Assembly (NCBI GenBank): GCA_032433595.1
Contig: JASWJB010000141.1
Location: 39,960 to 103,959, forward strand
DNA length: 64,000 nucleotides
Direction: 5' to 3'
Source: Conoideocrella luteorostrata
Taxonomy: Eukaryota > Ascomycota > Sordariomycetes > Hypocreales > Clavicipitaceae
The notes under the pieces were generated by a model. The model was given only the letters and a program-made list of their open reading frames with translations. It was not told where the DNA came from and made no database searches. A program made the translations under genes and the position numbers. Positions 50,329 through 61,641 of the stretch are shown one piece after another (position 1 is the stretch's first letter; each line of letters begins with the position of its first letter).

Positions 50329-51122
50329 TTCTGGAGTAGAAGACGTAGAGTCTTTCCTCAGGCTGCAAGCGTTATACAAGATATTGCTCAAGCTAGAATT
50401 TTTTGTTATAAAGAAAATTAAGTTACAAGCAAGTACAGGAGATTTAAATATTTGCCGGTACTTGTTGGAGAGAGATACACACCAGCCACGTCAGAACTTA
50501 CCCATGAATTGCACAGCTGGGATGTTATACCGTCTGCAACATACTAGAGGAATAGAGAATCATTCAATAGTGAGTACATCATCGACTTTATTACCTACAC
50601 ACTGTGAGATGTTGATTGGCCCCATTAGAAAAACACTCTATATTGTAAAGCCCTGGGAATGCATCTATCTGCCCAGAAACCCGGATTCGAACAGCTTCTC
50701 CACCCTCGTATGGCTAAATCGAGACCCTTCAGCCTGATATGTCGCGTAAACCATCTATAAAACATCAAGTCTTCAAACTTCCTTGCACTGGCAAAGACTG
50801 TTCAGCGGTTAGGAGCCAGGTTATACGAAAGGAAGCCTCGGATACTAGCATTTGCAAAAAGCCCGAACATGTTCCACGTAACCCGGACGGACAAGGCTAA
50901 TCCGCTAGCATTTGCATCCGAGGCCCCCTTTCTCTTTGTTTGTTCCGCGATCAATAGGCAGAATTTCACGCCACAGCTTCGAACAGGTCTACTCCAATAG
51001 GTCATACTCGGCCGTGGCCAAATACAAAGGTTTCGCTTACAACAAACGCGAACGCCGGGCCTGCAGCGGCAACAAAGAGGCATTCTTTCATTTGTACAGT
51101 GTTTCTCTCGTGGTTCGTAGCC
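50329..51122. other. intergenic region
   Basis: About 800 bp. It starts AT-rich and contains a 12-bp direct repeat CTAGCATTTGCA at 50845-50856 and 50905-50916, flanked by an inverted GCCTCGGAT / ATCCGAGGC pair (50835-50843, 50915-50923). A stretch near 50684 (GGATTCGAAC) resembles a reverse tRNA B box, but no tRNA fold forms. No gene is supported. Confidence 0.45.
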
Positions 51123-51475
<353 letters not shown>

Positions 51476-51959
51476 CAAAACTGAAGATCAAGATCTCTCG
51501 AATTCATATCTAGGACTGCTCTACCCGTTTATACGCTTTATGTCGTGTTTGTCGCGCTTGTGTGTGACGTCATTGTTCTAGGAATGTGAGTATTTGTAGC
51601 GTCGAAGATTGAACCCGAGATAGGATATTCGACGAGACACGCTGAGTCTGGATTTAAACCAAAAAAAAAAAAAATCACAGTCGAGCGACAGGCTGAAATG
51701 GCATCGTCGACAACAAACAAAAAGTAAAGTTAAGCTACTCTTAGCATTGCATCTCCGTATTTTCAAGAGTATCTTGTCTTCACTGGTTGTTACATCCGAA
51801 CAGTAGCCCATTTTTACATGACGTGCACGGGAGAGTTTTGTCAGGATCCCAACCGGGAAAGAAGGCAACTAACTAACTATCATTTATAATCATTTTGCTC
51901 AAGTTAGAGCGACAAGCAGCCGGCGGTAAGTAGAGTTGCACTAAACGGCTCCTCTCGAT
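51476..51959. other. intergenic region
   Basis: Spacer between the SDR remnant and the 3' end of the CorA-like gene. Contains a 14-A run at 51660-51674. No gene is supported. Confidence 0.45.
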
Positions 51960-54026
51960 TCACACAAGACATGTATCCTCGGTGCTTCGGTCTTTCCTTG
52001 CGCGATCTCGAGTTGTTCCGTAATACATGAACAACAACAGAGCAGCCACAAGCCCCAGCGATGTAGGGATGCAAATTGCCCAAAAGATACCAAACAGCCT
52101 CTCGCCGGCCGCCCAGCTCCCGCCCATGCTGAATATAGCCGCAATCGCGTTGATGGGCAGGAAGAATGTGCCCACCAGAGCCAAAGCCAGCAATATCTTG
52201 TTCTGTGCGAAAGCAATCTTGTTCTGCTCAACTGTCATCTGGTTCAGCTCGTGCGTTCGCTGGGCCTCGAGGATGTTGGTCTGTCCAGTGATATGCGCCA
52301 TGCTTGCGTCCAGCCTTTCATGCAGCTGGGTCATCAGGCGCTCCAATTGCGTGAAGTCGTCGATCAGCTCGTCGCTGGCTGTTTTCGTAGCTTCCGCAAC
52401 TGCCCGGCCAGTGTGATCAAGCGGTATGTCCCAGAGACGCCTGTTGCTCGGTTGGCACGAGGATAGTTGGTCCCTGACTTGGTTCACGTAGAGGGGGACG
52501 CGCCGACGACTCATGAATAGGTCTCGCATTGCCAGGGTCAGCATTTCCGGCCGGATCGTACCGTCGGCCCCTCCTCCGTATTGGAGGGCCCATTCAATGG
52601 CGTTGAGATCTCGGGCGTGGTAGGAAGTAAATAGTAGCCACTCGAAGCCAATCAGTCTGTACAAGTCTTGAGCAACTAGAATAGGACTTGGAACTGATTT
52701 CAGCTGCAGGTTGGCATTTCGTTTCATGGCCTCAAAGAGCAGCTCAGCCGAAGAATCGTAGCCGAAGTACCATTCGTCTCCAATCCTGTGACCCGAAGGC
52801 TTTAGCCGGCCTGGCAGTCCTGCAAACTTCGGCACTTCATCGAGAAGAATGATACCTGTGTAGCTTGCTTAGTAGCCATCAACACCTTCGTCAAGAAGAG
52901 CGTCGGGATAAACTTTTGAATGTATCCCGGTAACGCACCTAAGCTCCACGGCCTGGCGCTGTCTCGGCCAAACCAGGCTGCAGCCCGCGTACGAGTAATT
53001 GCGACCGGGGGAAAAGCTGTCCGTGTATCATAGCTATCATACCGCTGAACAGGATTCATCGGGCCCCATGTGTGTTCCGTTCTCCAGGAGCCGGCTCTCT
53101 TTCCTGCGTGCTCAATTTCTTCGTATCCCAGTGTAAAGGGTCTGTCGAATTCTCTCGTCGTGGCGTATGAGAATGAGACGAACTGTTGCTTGTTTAGCAC
53201 GGAAGGCATAGGAGACAGCTGTCGTTGAATGTCATCAAAGTTGAACGACGGCTGATCGTGGAGGTACGAATCCAGAAACCTGAGAAATGACGGTCTGTCT
53301 TCTCCTGAGACTTTGTTTTCGAGAATGAGCTGCAATGTACGCACATCTGCGTTCTCGATGACCATCACCTCCGCAGTCTCGGCCACTTTCTCATCGATTT
53401 CTGCTGTTGCGCTCGCAGCAGCAGACAGTATTTCCTCAAATTGGGGAAAGTCTGGCCCCTTGCCATCTGTAAATCGGATGCATCGGATTCTGGCTGCCCA
53501 AGGAACAAGGTCAATCTCTTTCTTGGCAAGGGCCTGCGGAAGATTTTATCCTACATTTACCGTCACAAGCCGCGCCCTTGCCGTCCAAGAATTCACACAG
53601 GTTTGGAAACCTACTGCGTTCTCCTTTGTGCAAGTCGGCCATATGATCACTTCTCAGTAGAATGGGCTAACTAAATTAAAAAAAAGCGGAACATAAAATC
53701 ACCTCTATATTTTCCGTATAGCTGAGGGGAAGTGCTGGAGGGGCTTGGTTTCGTCGAGGGCTTGTCAGGCAGTTTTTAGACGTGATGTCTACCATGCGGC
53801 TGAAATAACTGGCCAGAGCTGAACACCGGGATTGCTGCACGACGACAAAATTAGGTATTGGCGTATGCAAGTCCACCAATGCAATCTGCCTCATGCGGGC
53901 TCGTAGCATTCTTTCCTCTGCGACAGTCGCTACGCCCAAAAAGCCAGCGTATTGGATTGGATAGGCACGCGTGGACTTCCGCCACTCATGGCTCACGATA
54001 GCATCTTCAGCCCTGCGGTTGGGCAA
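51960..54026 (-). CDS. CorA-like magnesium-transporter-domain protein, 5' end unresolved
   Basis: Minus-strand exons read as about 54020-53703, 53533-52939 and 52855-51960, all joining in frame. The C-terminal part has the CorA layout. A long helix (RLMTQLHERLDASMAHITGQ) is followed by NILEAQRTHELNQMTVEQNK and two membrane helices, ILLALALVGTFFLPINAIAA and FGIFWAICIPTSLGLVAALL. The GMN loop is replaced by FSMGGSW, as in many fungal CorA-like proteins that may not carry Mg2+. The middle exon gives EIDLVPWAARIRCIRFTDGK and WRTEHTWGPMNP. The first exon (EERMLRARMRQIALVDLHTP, NFVVVQQSRC) reads as coding but has no ATG at its 5' end, so an upstream exon or another start is likely. The intron 53534-53702 (GTGATT donor) is the least certain junction. 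The biological role is unknown. Confidence 0.72.
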
Positions 54027-55490
54027 CCAGCCTCCCTACCCTCAGCTTCGCGTCAGCGCCCTGCTACGGAAACTGCTGGCGGCGGTCGCGAGGCCCATTT
54101 CGTTGAACCTCGGCGTGGAGGTGAAGGACAAAGAGAGGCAGATTGCCGACATCGATCACGCAAAGCGACGCCGAGGCGGTTGATGTCGCTAATCGTAGCA
54201 GGAACAGCGACAGACTATCAACTATTTCACTACTCCGTACGGAGTATATGCATTGCATTACCGCGAGGCGGATGGGATGAGCCTGCTGCTACTCACTCGT
54301 GGCGCACTTAGGAGGCGCAGTTCGTCACGGGCAGGAATAACCCGGTTGCACAGCCAACAATGGACATGGATGAAGTAAGCAGCACGAGGCAGACAGTGTG
54401 AGGGAGCAAGAGCTTGAAAGGGGGGACTGGTTATCGACGTATGTTAATAGGTAAAGAATTATCAAACGTTTATTAATTATTATGTGCGTCTGATGACCGG
54501 CACGTTGGAATATCTAACTTGCGTTATCTGCACGCTGCGTTGCTGTAGCGCCAGAGACGGGCGGCGTCTCCATTGGCCTCTAGTTGGCTACGTGCATACG
54601 GAGTACCGAGTACCCCGTACGCTGCCAGTTAGTTACGGAGTACTCCGCAGAGGGAGCTATTAATGGCATGCGCCTGAACTGAGCGCCAGGTATGGACTGG
54701 TTATTGTGTGGCTATCGTGTGGCTACGGCTGACTGCATTGGTTACAACGTGTTCGCCTATTTGCCGGTCAAAGATACAATATTGCTGCATGATGGGGTAC
54801 AGACGACAGAGTACGGAGCGCAGCAGGTGTTTGCATGTGTCGCCGTCGGCGACTGCTGTGCTCCCCCAAGACCCCAGATGCAGCCGTCTGTAGTCCGTAG
54901 CTAGCCATTTGCTCCTTGACTTCCAGCGTCAACAATGATCGTGATTGTCAGGGTTCCCCAGCACCCAAGCAGCAGGACGAGGACAAGGACGACAAAGAAA
55001 CTATGCATAAACGCCTAGGATGATATTCTGTTCTTTGACGTCTGCATATCCCACAAGCGCGTAGCTTGGCCACACCCGCTCGTACGCCGGATGCGACTCA
55101 GCCTCATTACCTCACTCCTGGTTGCTCCGGTTTGCAGATCCACTTCACTCTGCGGCTAACTGACGACGCTTTCTTACGTCTGCTCCCAGAGCTTTGCAGC
55201 CCATAGTCACTCTCGAATCGTGCTGGCTGGTCCAAGAACAGGATTACATCCACTGCCCTTTTGAATTGCGAATCCTCTCTCCCCCCCTTCCCTCATTCAC
55301 TTCTATCACTGACGCCTTATTTAATCTTTTCGAACGGCGCCTTCTCGTCTAATTCGCGTCTTGTCATTGCTCTAACCAGTCTTTATTTTCCTGGGCGAGA
55401 CAGCTGCCGCCCAACCAACCACACAGCAGCGACGCTCTGAGAACCCAGGTGTTTTAGCTTGCGCAGTAAACAATCTTTACTCCCAACGTC
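54027..55490. promoter_or_regulatory. gene-poor region with palindromic TACTCCGTACGGAGTA
   Basis: About 1.4 kb up to the MARVEL-protein gene. It contains the perfect 16-bp palindrome at 54231-54246, motif copies at 54597-54606 and 54634-54647, and a GTACGGAG at 54811-54818. The pyrimidine-rich 55260-55490 part is the likely leader of the next gene. Open frames here are not recognisable as genes. Confidence 0.5.
54231..54246. repeat. perfect 16-bp palindrome TACTCCGTACGGAGTA
   Basis: Two inverted copies of the dispersed motif meet at a shared GTAC. A second arrangement, CGGAGTACTCCG (54636-54647), joins two copies by the other end 400 bp away. Either could bind a dimeric protein or form a short hairpin. 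Confidence 0.9.
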
Positions 55491-56476
55491 ATGGGTCTCG
55501 AAATCGACCCGGATCTCGTCCCCAAGATCAAGTTGGGCCTGCACTGTGCCCAAATTCTCCTGGCGCTCGTCGGCTGGTGTTTGAGCATTGCCGTCTTCAC
55601 TGGAAAGGACGCAAAAGTTGTCGGTAACAATGGATGGACTTTTGGTGTGGTACGTTTTCATTCCCTTTTCCTTTTCTTTTTCTTCTCACCTCTACAATTA
55701 AGCGATAAACGACGTGACTAATCTGCTTTTGCGTGCCAATAGTTCTTTCTTACGATCCCGGCGTGGCTGTATCTCATCATGACGCCTCGATTCGCGCGTA
55801 CTCGAAAGTTTGCCGAGCCACATGCCATGCTGGCTGTTGATGTTCTCTTTACAATCATCTGGTTATCGGCCTTTGCCACACAGGCAGCCTATAACTCGTC
55901 AGGCCTCTGTGGAGGGGCCTGCAACCTCAGCAAAGGCGTTGTTGCTCTGGGAGTCTTTGTCTGGTATGTCTACAACTGAACCCTGGACCAACCATCAAAG
56001 CGCGCCTCCGGCCAAGCTAACCACGCTCTTCCAGTCTTCTCTTTGGCGCTACCACATTCGTCAGCGCATACACACTGACGTACTGGAAATTCCATGAGAC
56101 CTTACCTGGCTACGACCACCGTAAGCTTCGTGGCGGCGACAACAATATCGATCCCGACAAGGCCGCCTTCTCCATGGCCCCTCACGACGACGAAGCCTAC
56201 GAGCGGGTCAACATGGACGACCACCACGATAATCACGGATACTCTGAGACTGGTCGCTACGGGCATGCCAACCCCTATAGCCATGACGAGGAAGATGACC
56301 CGGACCGCTATGGAGCCCTGCCGCCTCGCAGGACAGAGCTGTTCAGTCAAGATACAGAGTACAGCTCTGGGGGTGTTGGTCTGCCTCCTGTATCTCAACC
56401 ATACGGCGGGTCGCAAGTAGGCTACAACGAAGAGCCTGCCAAGTTTCCCAGCGCCAATTATGATCGTTCAACCTGA
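55491..56476 (+). CDS. MARVEL-domain-like four-helix membrane protein
   Basis: Three exons: 55491-55649, 55743-55963, 56035-56476; about 273 residues. Helix 1 is CAQILLALVGWCLSIAVF, helix 2 FFLTIPAWLYLIM, helix 3 LAVDVLFTIIWLSAFATQAA and helix 4 GVVALGVFVCLLFGATTFVS. Between helices 3 and 4 is a Cys pair in SGLCGGACNLSKG. This four-helix arrangement is that of fungal MARVEL-type proteins, which organise membrane lipids or vesicle traffic. The cytosolic tail (about 150 residues) is rich in His, Asp and Tyr (MDDHHDNHGYSETGRYGHAN). Intron 2 has a GCTAACC branch and splits a codon at TG|T. No partner is suggested by neighbours. The family is inferred from topology, the function is open. Confidence 0.8.
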
Positions 56477-57023
56477 TAAGCCAGAGCACGTACACTGGGG
56501 ATGATTGGAGGCAATGGAGCTGTTTCATAGACTGCTTTGTGTTGTAGAATATAGGTGTTTATTTAAGGGTGCTACATCTTTTTATTTTACTCTTTTACGA
56601 GACTAGGAGCAAAGGTTAGGCTGAGAGGTGAAGGGCTTAAAGCATGCATGGGAGACGCGTATTTGGGCAACAGGCAAATAGTAGAATTGGCGTTTTTGAC
56701 AACGTCGTCATCACCCTTTGCATCACTAGCTTGTGCTGGCGAGAGGAGGACCATTTGAACGACTGGGAAAAGATACCCATGCATTTGGGATTTGTACATA
56801 TACTGGGATGGGGAAATCATGGACAATTGGTTATTGTACCTAGGACACTGCAAGAGAACGCCTTTTTTGTCTTGTATTGTGGCGAGACCCAACAAATATG
56901 TGACCTCAACTCTGGATTCCGATCATGAACAATAAAGCAAGACAACGCCTAAACACCTTTGAATGCCTCCTGCAAAATATCGAGACCAACAGAAACTATC
57001 CCAATTTTAAAACACCTTTGCAT
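56477..57023. other. convergent intergenic region
   Basis: Spacer between the 3' ends of the MARVEL gene and NOP16. Open frames on both strands lack recognisable products. Confidence 0.5.
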
Positions 57024-57868
57024 CTATACACCACGCATCTTCTTGATTCTCTTTGCAATGTCCCTAGCGGTCTGCTGCATCGGATTCAGCTTCATATCCC
57101 TCGCCATAGCGGCAGTATCGTCCCCGTGCCTCGCCACCAATCTCTCCAGCCACTCCCTCTCCCCATCACTCTGGTACCTCGCCACCTTGGGTGCCGGGTT
57201 GTGCGACTCCTCAATCAGCGACTTGACCACCTCGGTGGTGCTCTCGTCCTCCAGTGCCTCTCTTTCCGCAATGCCCCCCCACTCTTCATCGTCGTCGCCG
57301 CCGCCGTCTTCGGAATCGGAGTCCAAGCTGTTGAGAGGATCGTTCAGCGGGTTGGGCTTCGTGAGGGACGAAGTGCTGCCCAAGATGCGGATAATCTTCC
57401 CGTCGGCGTCTCTCTCGACCTTTGCTTCGGACACGACAGCCTTCTCGATGGATGTTATGGCGAACGGGTCGTTTTTCGAAATCCCGTGCGTCGTGCCGAG
57501 CTTCTTCTCGGTGCCTCCCGTGGGGGCTTTGAGGCGCGCGAGCAGCCCCAGCCGGCGGTAGTTCTGGGCAAGGGTCTCCTTTTTGTCCCTGGTTTTTTAT
57601 TTATTAGCCGGCGTTGAGACTTGAACAGAGTTTACTCCCTTCTTTTGTATGTTTGGGTTCTTTATGCTCCTGTGCTACGTGGTGACAGGTGACCAGACGG
57701 ATATCCGGGGGGAAGGGGGAGGGGGAGGGGGAGTAGCCGGGAAGAAACGTACCAGTTTTTGGCGATTATATTGTTGCCACGCGGGTTGAGAATTTTCTTG
57801 GTCTTATTGGATTGCCTGACGGGCTGCCGGTTGGAGCGGCGCTTCTTCTTTTGTAGCTCACGGCCCAT
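57024..57868 (-). CDS. NOP16: nucleolar 60S biogenesis factor Nop16
   Basis: Two minus-strand exons, 57868-57753 and 57588-57024; 226 residues. Nop16 joins early pre-60S ribosomal particles in the nucleolus. The N-terminus MGRELQKKKRRSNRQPVRQS is basic. The conserved NPRGNNIIAKNWDKKETLAQ spans the intron (TG|G), followed by NYRRLGLLARLKAPTGGTEK. The centre is acidic (LDSDSEDGGGDDDEEWGG). The C-terminus has YQSDGEREWLERLVARHGDD then MARDMKLNPMQQTARDIAKR, the family signature. The intron (57589-57752) contains a G-rich tract on the plus strand at 57707-57731. Length is close to yeast Nop16 (231). Confidence 0.95.
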
Positions 57869-58287
57869 AGTCTCCGGTTCTGGGTGGTCTTGATGGTCTT
57901 GCAGTGGGTGAGGATTGTGTACTGACTGAGACTTAAGTTATCTTGATGAGCGGAATTGGAGGTTTTGCGCCAGCCAAAATTTCTGTCTGGGACTGTTATC
58001 GATAAGACTTGCGGAGCGGTGGATGGGATGATGGGCGGTCGGCCTCAAAGTGGGTCCCCGGTGCGCAACTCAGTTCCAGGGTTAGGGTAACGTGAACGGA
58101 CTTTCATCACGGAAGAGCATCTAGGAGAGACTCTCTTTCCCCCTTGATGGGGATTCTTGTTTGAAAATAATTAGAAGAGAAAAAAAGCCTGAGTTTCTAT
58201 CAAATTTTATTCCATGCCTACATTCTTCTTTTCGCCTGACCCACCGGTGCAAGAATCTATATACAAATACTCTTTCACAGTCGTCAC
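57869..58287. promoter_or_regulatory. NOP16 promoter region
   Basis: About 420 bp upstream of NOP16 and downstream of the FAD oxidase gene, both minus-strand. No clear core promoter element; nothing else is seen. Confidence 0.45.
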
Positions 58288-59755
58288 CTAGACTTTAAAC
58301 TTCCTTGGATCAAGTTTGTCAATATCGGCACTCTGGGCCGTCCCGTCAAAGATATACTCCGACATTAATTTGCCCGTTGCTGGCCCGTTTTGAATGCCCC
58401 AGCACGTATGACCTGCAGCTACCCAGAGCCCCGGCACTGTTGTAGGTCCTATTAATGGACCGCTCTCCGATCCGAATCGCATATGCCGAGGCAGATAGCA
58501 CGACTGTTTGGCTTTGATGGGTGCAGAACCCAGGACGGGGCTGAACGTTTTAATGTACGAGATAATGTCGTCGCATTGCGATTCGTCACACTGGACTTGG
58601 TCGACCGTGTCTGGAAGTGGGATGTTCGTGTCCGGCTCACCTAGTAAGTCATGTCAGCCCGTGATGCGTTTGAAGACGAACCTTGATGTATCCATGAGTC
58701 AGTTAAACATACCACATGCATATGCTTCCCCAAAGGGTCGAGCGTAAATCTCTGGGTCGACGCGGTTCTTGTGCATCCGCTTCTGGCCCAATTCGGCCCG
58801 ATGCTCCGGCACGTAGTCCGGTGGGAGTTGAATGTCGGTAAATACTGCGAACGGAGACACATCCGCCTCATAGACGACGCTGTGTGCACGTAAACCCTCT
58901 ACTTTGGCTCGAGGGAGTAGTTTCCCGGTCCACGGACCAGCCGTGACCACGACATCAGTAGCATCCGAAATTTCCCTTCCCTCGCCCGTGTCCCGATCCA
59001 GATATTCGACCCTTTCTAATGCCGTTTTCGAAGTAACAATCCTGGTTACTTTGGAATGCATCTTCATTTGCACGCCTGCCTGCTGTGCCAGCTCACCCAT
59101 CGCCGTGGTAAAATGAAACGGATGCGCTTGTGCGGTTTCTGTCCTGCCGGGACTGCCCATCTCTGCCCAGCTCGTTATCAAATCCCGATCAACCCAGTCC
59201 AAATCCTTTGGTAAAACACTTTCTTCCAGCAGCTCTTGGGCAGCGGCATCTTGCTTCGGCAGCTTCTCCCATGCTCTGCCTTGATTATCCTGGGCACAAT
59301 GTAACTGGCTTAGAGTTTGCTTGGGAACAACGGCCTCGAAGCTACCGCACTGTAGTTTTCGGTAACCCCATTTTTGAGCGCCGTTGTGTTCTGTAGCCAA
59401 TTCGGCATGGAGCTTGTATGATAGTGGGACAATGCAGGCAGGATAGGCCCAGAGAGCCAGTAAACCCCCGGCTTTGCCTGAAGCACCACCAGCTATGGAT
59501 GGACCAGCTTCCAGGAGGGTTATCGTATGGATTGCCGGGTTGAATTTCGGATGACGAGTGAGGTAGTAGGCCGTTGTGCAGCCAATGATGCCACCGCCTG
59601 ATGTCCAAGTCGAGCTTGTTAGGTCCTGTCCGTGTGCTGTCCGTTGCGTTTTGCATTGGGGCGGGCAACGGGGGGAGGGCGGAGGTCGGAGGGAAGGGGG
59701 GGGGTGTTGCGACAGTCAACGTACCAATAATCACAATATTACGCTTCCCATCCAT
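58288..59755 (-). CDS. FAD-dependent amine/D-amino-acid-oxidase-like (DAO family) oxidoreductase
   Basis: Three minus-strand exons: 59755-59725, 59597-58713, 58640-58288; about 422 residues. DAO-family flavoenzymes oxidise secondary amines or amino acids to imines. The FAD-binding loop is split by intron 1: RNIVIIG joins GGIIGCTTAYYLTR, forming GxGxxG. ITLLEAGPSIAGGASGKAGG then holds the acidic residue for the FAD ribose and the GAS motif. The middle contains MGSPGRTETAQAHPFHFTTA and TDVVVTAGPWTGKLLP. The C-terminus has the second FAD contact, TTVPGLWVAAGHTCWGIQNGPATG. The open frame at 59342-59755 is partly wrong frame after the first ten codons. Intron 1 is G-rich on the plus strand. No PTS1 is seen (the end is KFKV). 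The substrate cannot be told. Confidence 0.9.
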
Positions 59756-60838
59756 TGTATTCAGTTCAATACAGCACTAAAGGATGCCCCCGTACAATGA
59801 CAGGCATGTACATTCGCGCCACGCCACGGACTCGGATGTGTGTTTCCAGAGCGCTTGAATCTACGTACCTGGGTATGCCCGTGACAGAAGAGTGTGCCAC
59901 CAGAAGGTGTGAGTTTGGGCTATGACGCAAGCGGGGTCTTTGGGTTTGCAGGTCGTTCGTTGCGGGCGAATGGAACTCCTCTTGACGGACGGGGTGTGCT
60001 AAGCCTCTGCAGGCGTGAACCAGATGCGATTCTACGAGCTTAAGTAAAGAAAAGACTCCAGCACTCTGATGAAGGGTATAGGTTGCCAGTCGCACCAGTA
60101 TAATCTGGCCTGCCACCAAGTATGTCCAACATTTGGTTAAAGCGTAGAGCTTGCGTGGATGATCCGATAGCCTGCGACCAGCAAACAGAGAGCAAGCAGC
60201 TCTCGCTATCCAATCATCTAGCCGCTGCTCCTACACTCTGTACCACCCGCTGACATCTGACAGGGAAGCACGCCCGACATTCCGTGCTGTAGGTGTGCCG
60301 CTACCTTCCACGGAGCACGCTGGCTCCGGCACAGTGCGTCATCCGCCCATCGCAGCTCTACGTTATATTCCGTTATTCGTGCCGTTGAAGAAGCCGAATC
60401 TTGGGCACAGGTAGCACGGACAGTTTCATTCGGCTAGCGGAGCAACCGTCCGCCGAATCTCCCACGTCAAACAAACGCTTTTGCTAACCGTACGGATGTA
60501 GCTAACCACTCCGTGAGTATGTCCATTGATTTCCCCGCCTCCAGCAGCGACGGACCTTGCAAACGATGAAAGCTTGACAAACCGCCAAACCGCCAAACCG
60601 CCAGCAAGACTCCGTACGGAGTGGTGACTCAGGGACTGCCGTAATCCCACTTTTAGCTCCTGCGGATGCGGGACTGCCGAGGCTGCTTATTCCTCCTGCG
60701 GCGCTCGAATGATGCATCGACATGTTTCCTTGGCCATGAAGCTTAAAGGCTCCAGCAACCATTACAAAGTGGCTCGACCAGCAGTGTCACTACCCGTTAA
60801 CCTTTCATCTCTTGCTCCCACTTAAACCGTCAGCCCCC
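59756..60838. promoter_or_regulatory. divergent region with palindrome ACTCCGTACGGAGT
   Basis: About 1.1 kb between the divergent FAD oxidase and GPX starts. It holds the perfect palindrome ACTCCGTACGGAGT (60609-60622), preceded by a CCGCCAAA direct repeat (60582-60602). Open frames on the minus strand (59766-60119, 60502-60762) have no recognisable product. Confidence 0.5.
60609..60622. repeat. perfect 14-bp palindrome ACTCCGTACGGAGT
   Basis: Second perfect palindromic form of the dispersed motif, about 220 bp upstream of the longer GPX start codon. Confidence 0.9.
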
Positions 60839-61641
60839 ATGCACAGACAAGCCACCTACCTCCGCGCATCGCAACTCCAGTCGGTATCTCGAACTTCTAT
60901 CGCAAATCCGTATTTATTTCCAGTTTCCACTGCCGCTCCAAGTTATCCCGTTTGCAGCCCACGCTATCCATTCTTCGAGCAATCAACTGCGCGACATTGT
61001 CCAACTGTCCAGGTACTCCGCGCGTTCGCAACCATGGCTTCCGCGACAAGCTTCTACGACTTCAAGCCTCTTGACAGTACGTAAACTGCCAAAGTCCACA
61101 TGCTCACCGCCCGCTACCTAATAATCTCATCGCATGCCGTATCTTCATGTGCTAATCATGTCATATCATTTCAGAGCGCGGTCAAGAAGTCTCATTGGCT
61201 GACTACAAGGGCAAAGTCGTCCTCATCGTCAATACAGCGTCCAAGTGTGGTTTTACGCCCCAGTACGAAGGCCTCGAGAAGATCTACAAGTCTCTCAAGG
61301 AGAAATACCCCGACGACTTTACCATTCTCGGTTTCCCCTGCAACCAGTTCGGTGGCCAGGAACCCGGTAGCAACGATGACATCCAGAATTTCTGCCTCGT
61401 AAACTATGGCGTCAGCTTTCCCATCATGCAAAAGATTGACGTCAACGGTGACAAAGCCAGTCCACTCTACGAATGGCTCAAGGCTGAAAAACCCGGTCTC
61501 ATGGGACTGAAGCGCATCAAGTGGAATTTTGAGAAGTTCCTGATCGGTCGCGACGGTACCGTCAAGGGTCGATGGGCCAGCACCAGCAAGCCTGAGGCTC
61601 TCGAGAAACCAATTCTTGACGAGTTGGAGAAGAAGGCGTGA
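60839..61641 (+). CDS. thioredoxin-type glutathione peroxidase (Gpx3/Hyr1-like), possible dual start
   Basis: Exon 1 ends at 61076 and exon 2 is 61175-61641. From the inner ATG (61034) the product has 169 residues, the usual Gpx size. From the outer in-frame ATG (60839) it has 234. The added 65 residues (MHRQATYLRASQLQSVSRTS and onward to RAFAT) are rich in Arg, Ser and Thr and nearly free of acidic residues, like a mitochondrial presequence. Fungal Gpx reduces peroxides with thioredoxin, and Gpx3 is a redox sensor. The peroxidatic Cys is in NTASKCGFTPQY (Cys39 of the short form), GFPCNQFGGQEPG follows, the likely resolving Cys is in NFCLVNYGV (Cys88), and WNFEKFLIGRDG is present. Sec is replaced by Cys. 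Which start is used is unknown; both may be. Confidence 0.93.

Noticed and set aside
50650..50740. Possible tRNA gene (GGATTCGAAC resembles a reversed B box)
   Set aside because: The flanking bases do not form a T-arm or acceptor stem and no convincing A box or anticodon arm is present.
50835..50923. Short direct and inverted repeats that might mark a small mobile element
   Set aside because: Only 9-12 bp arms, no target-site duplication and no other copy seen in the window.
59342..59755. 137-codon minus-strand frame at the start of the FAD oxidase
   Set aside because: Only its first ten codons are exon 1; the rest is intron and wrong frame. Splicing restores the FAD-binding motif.
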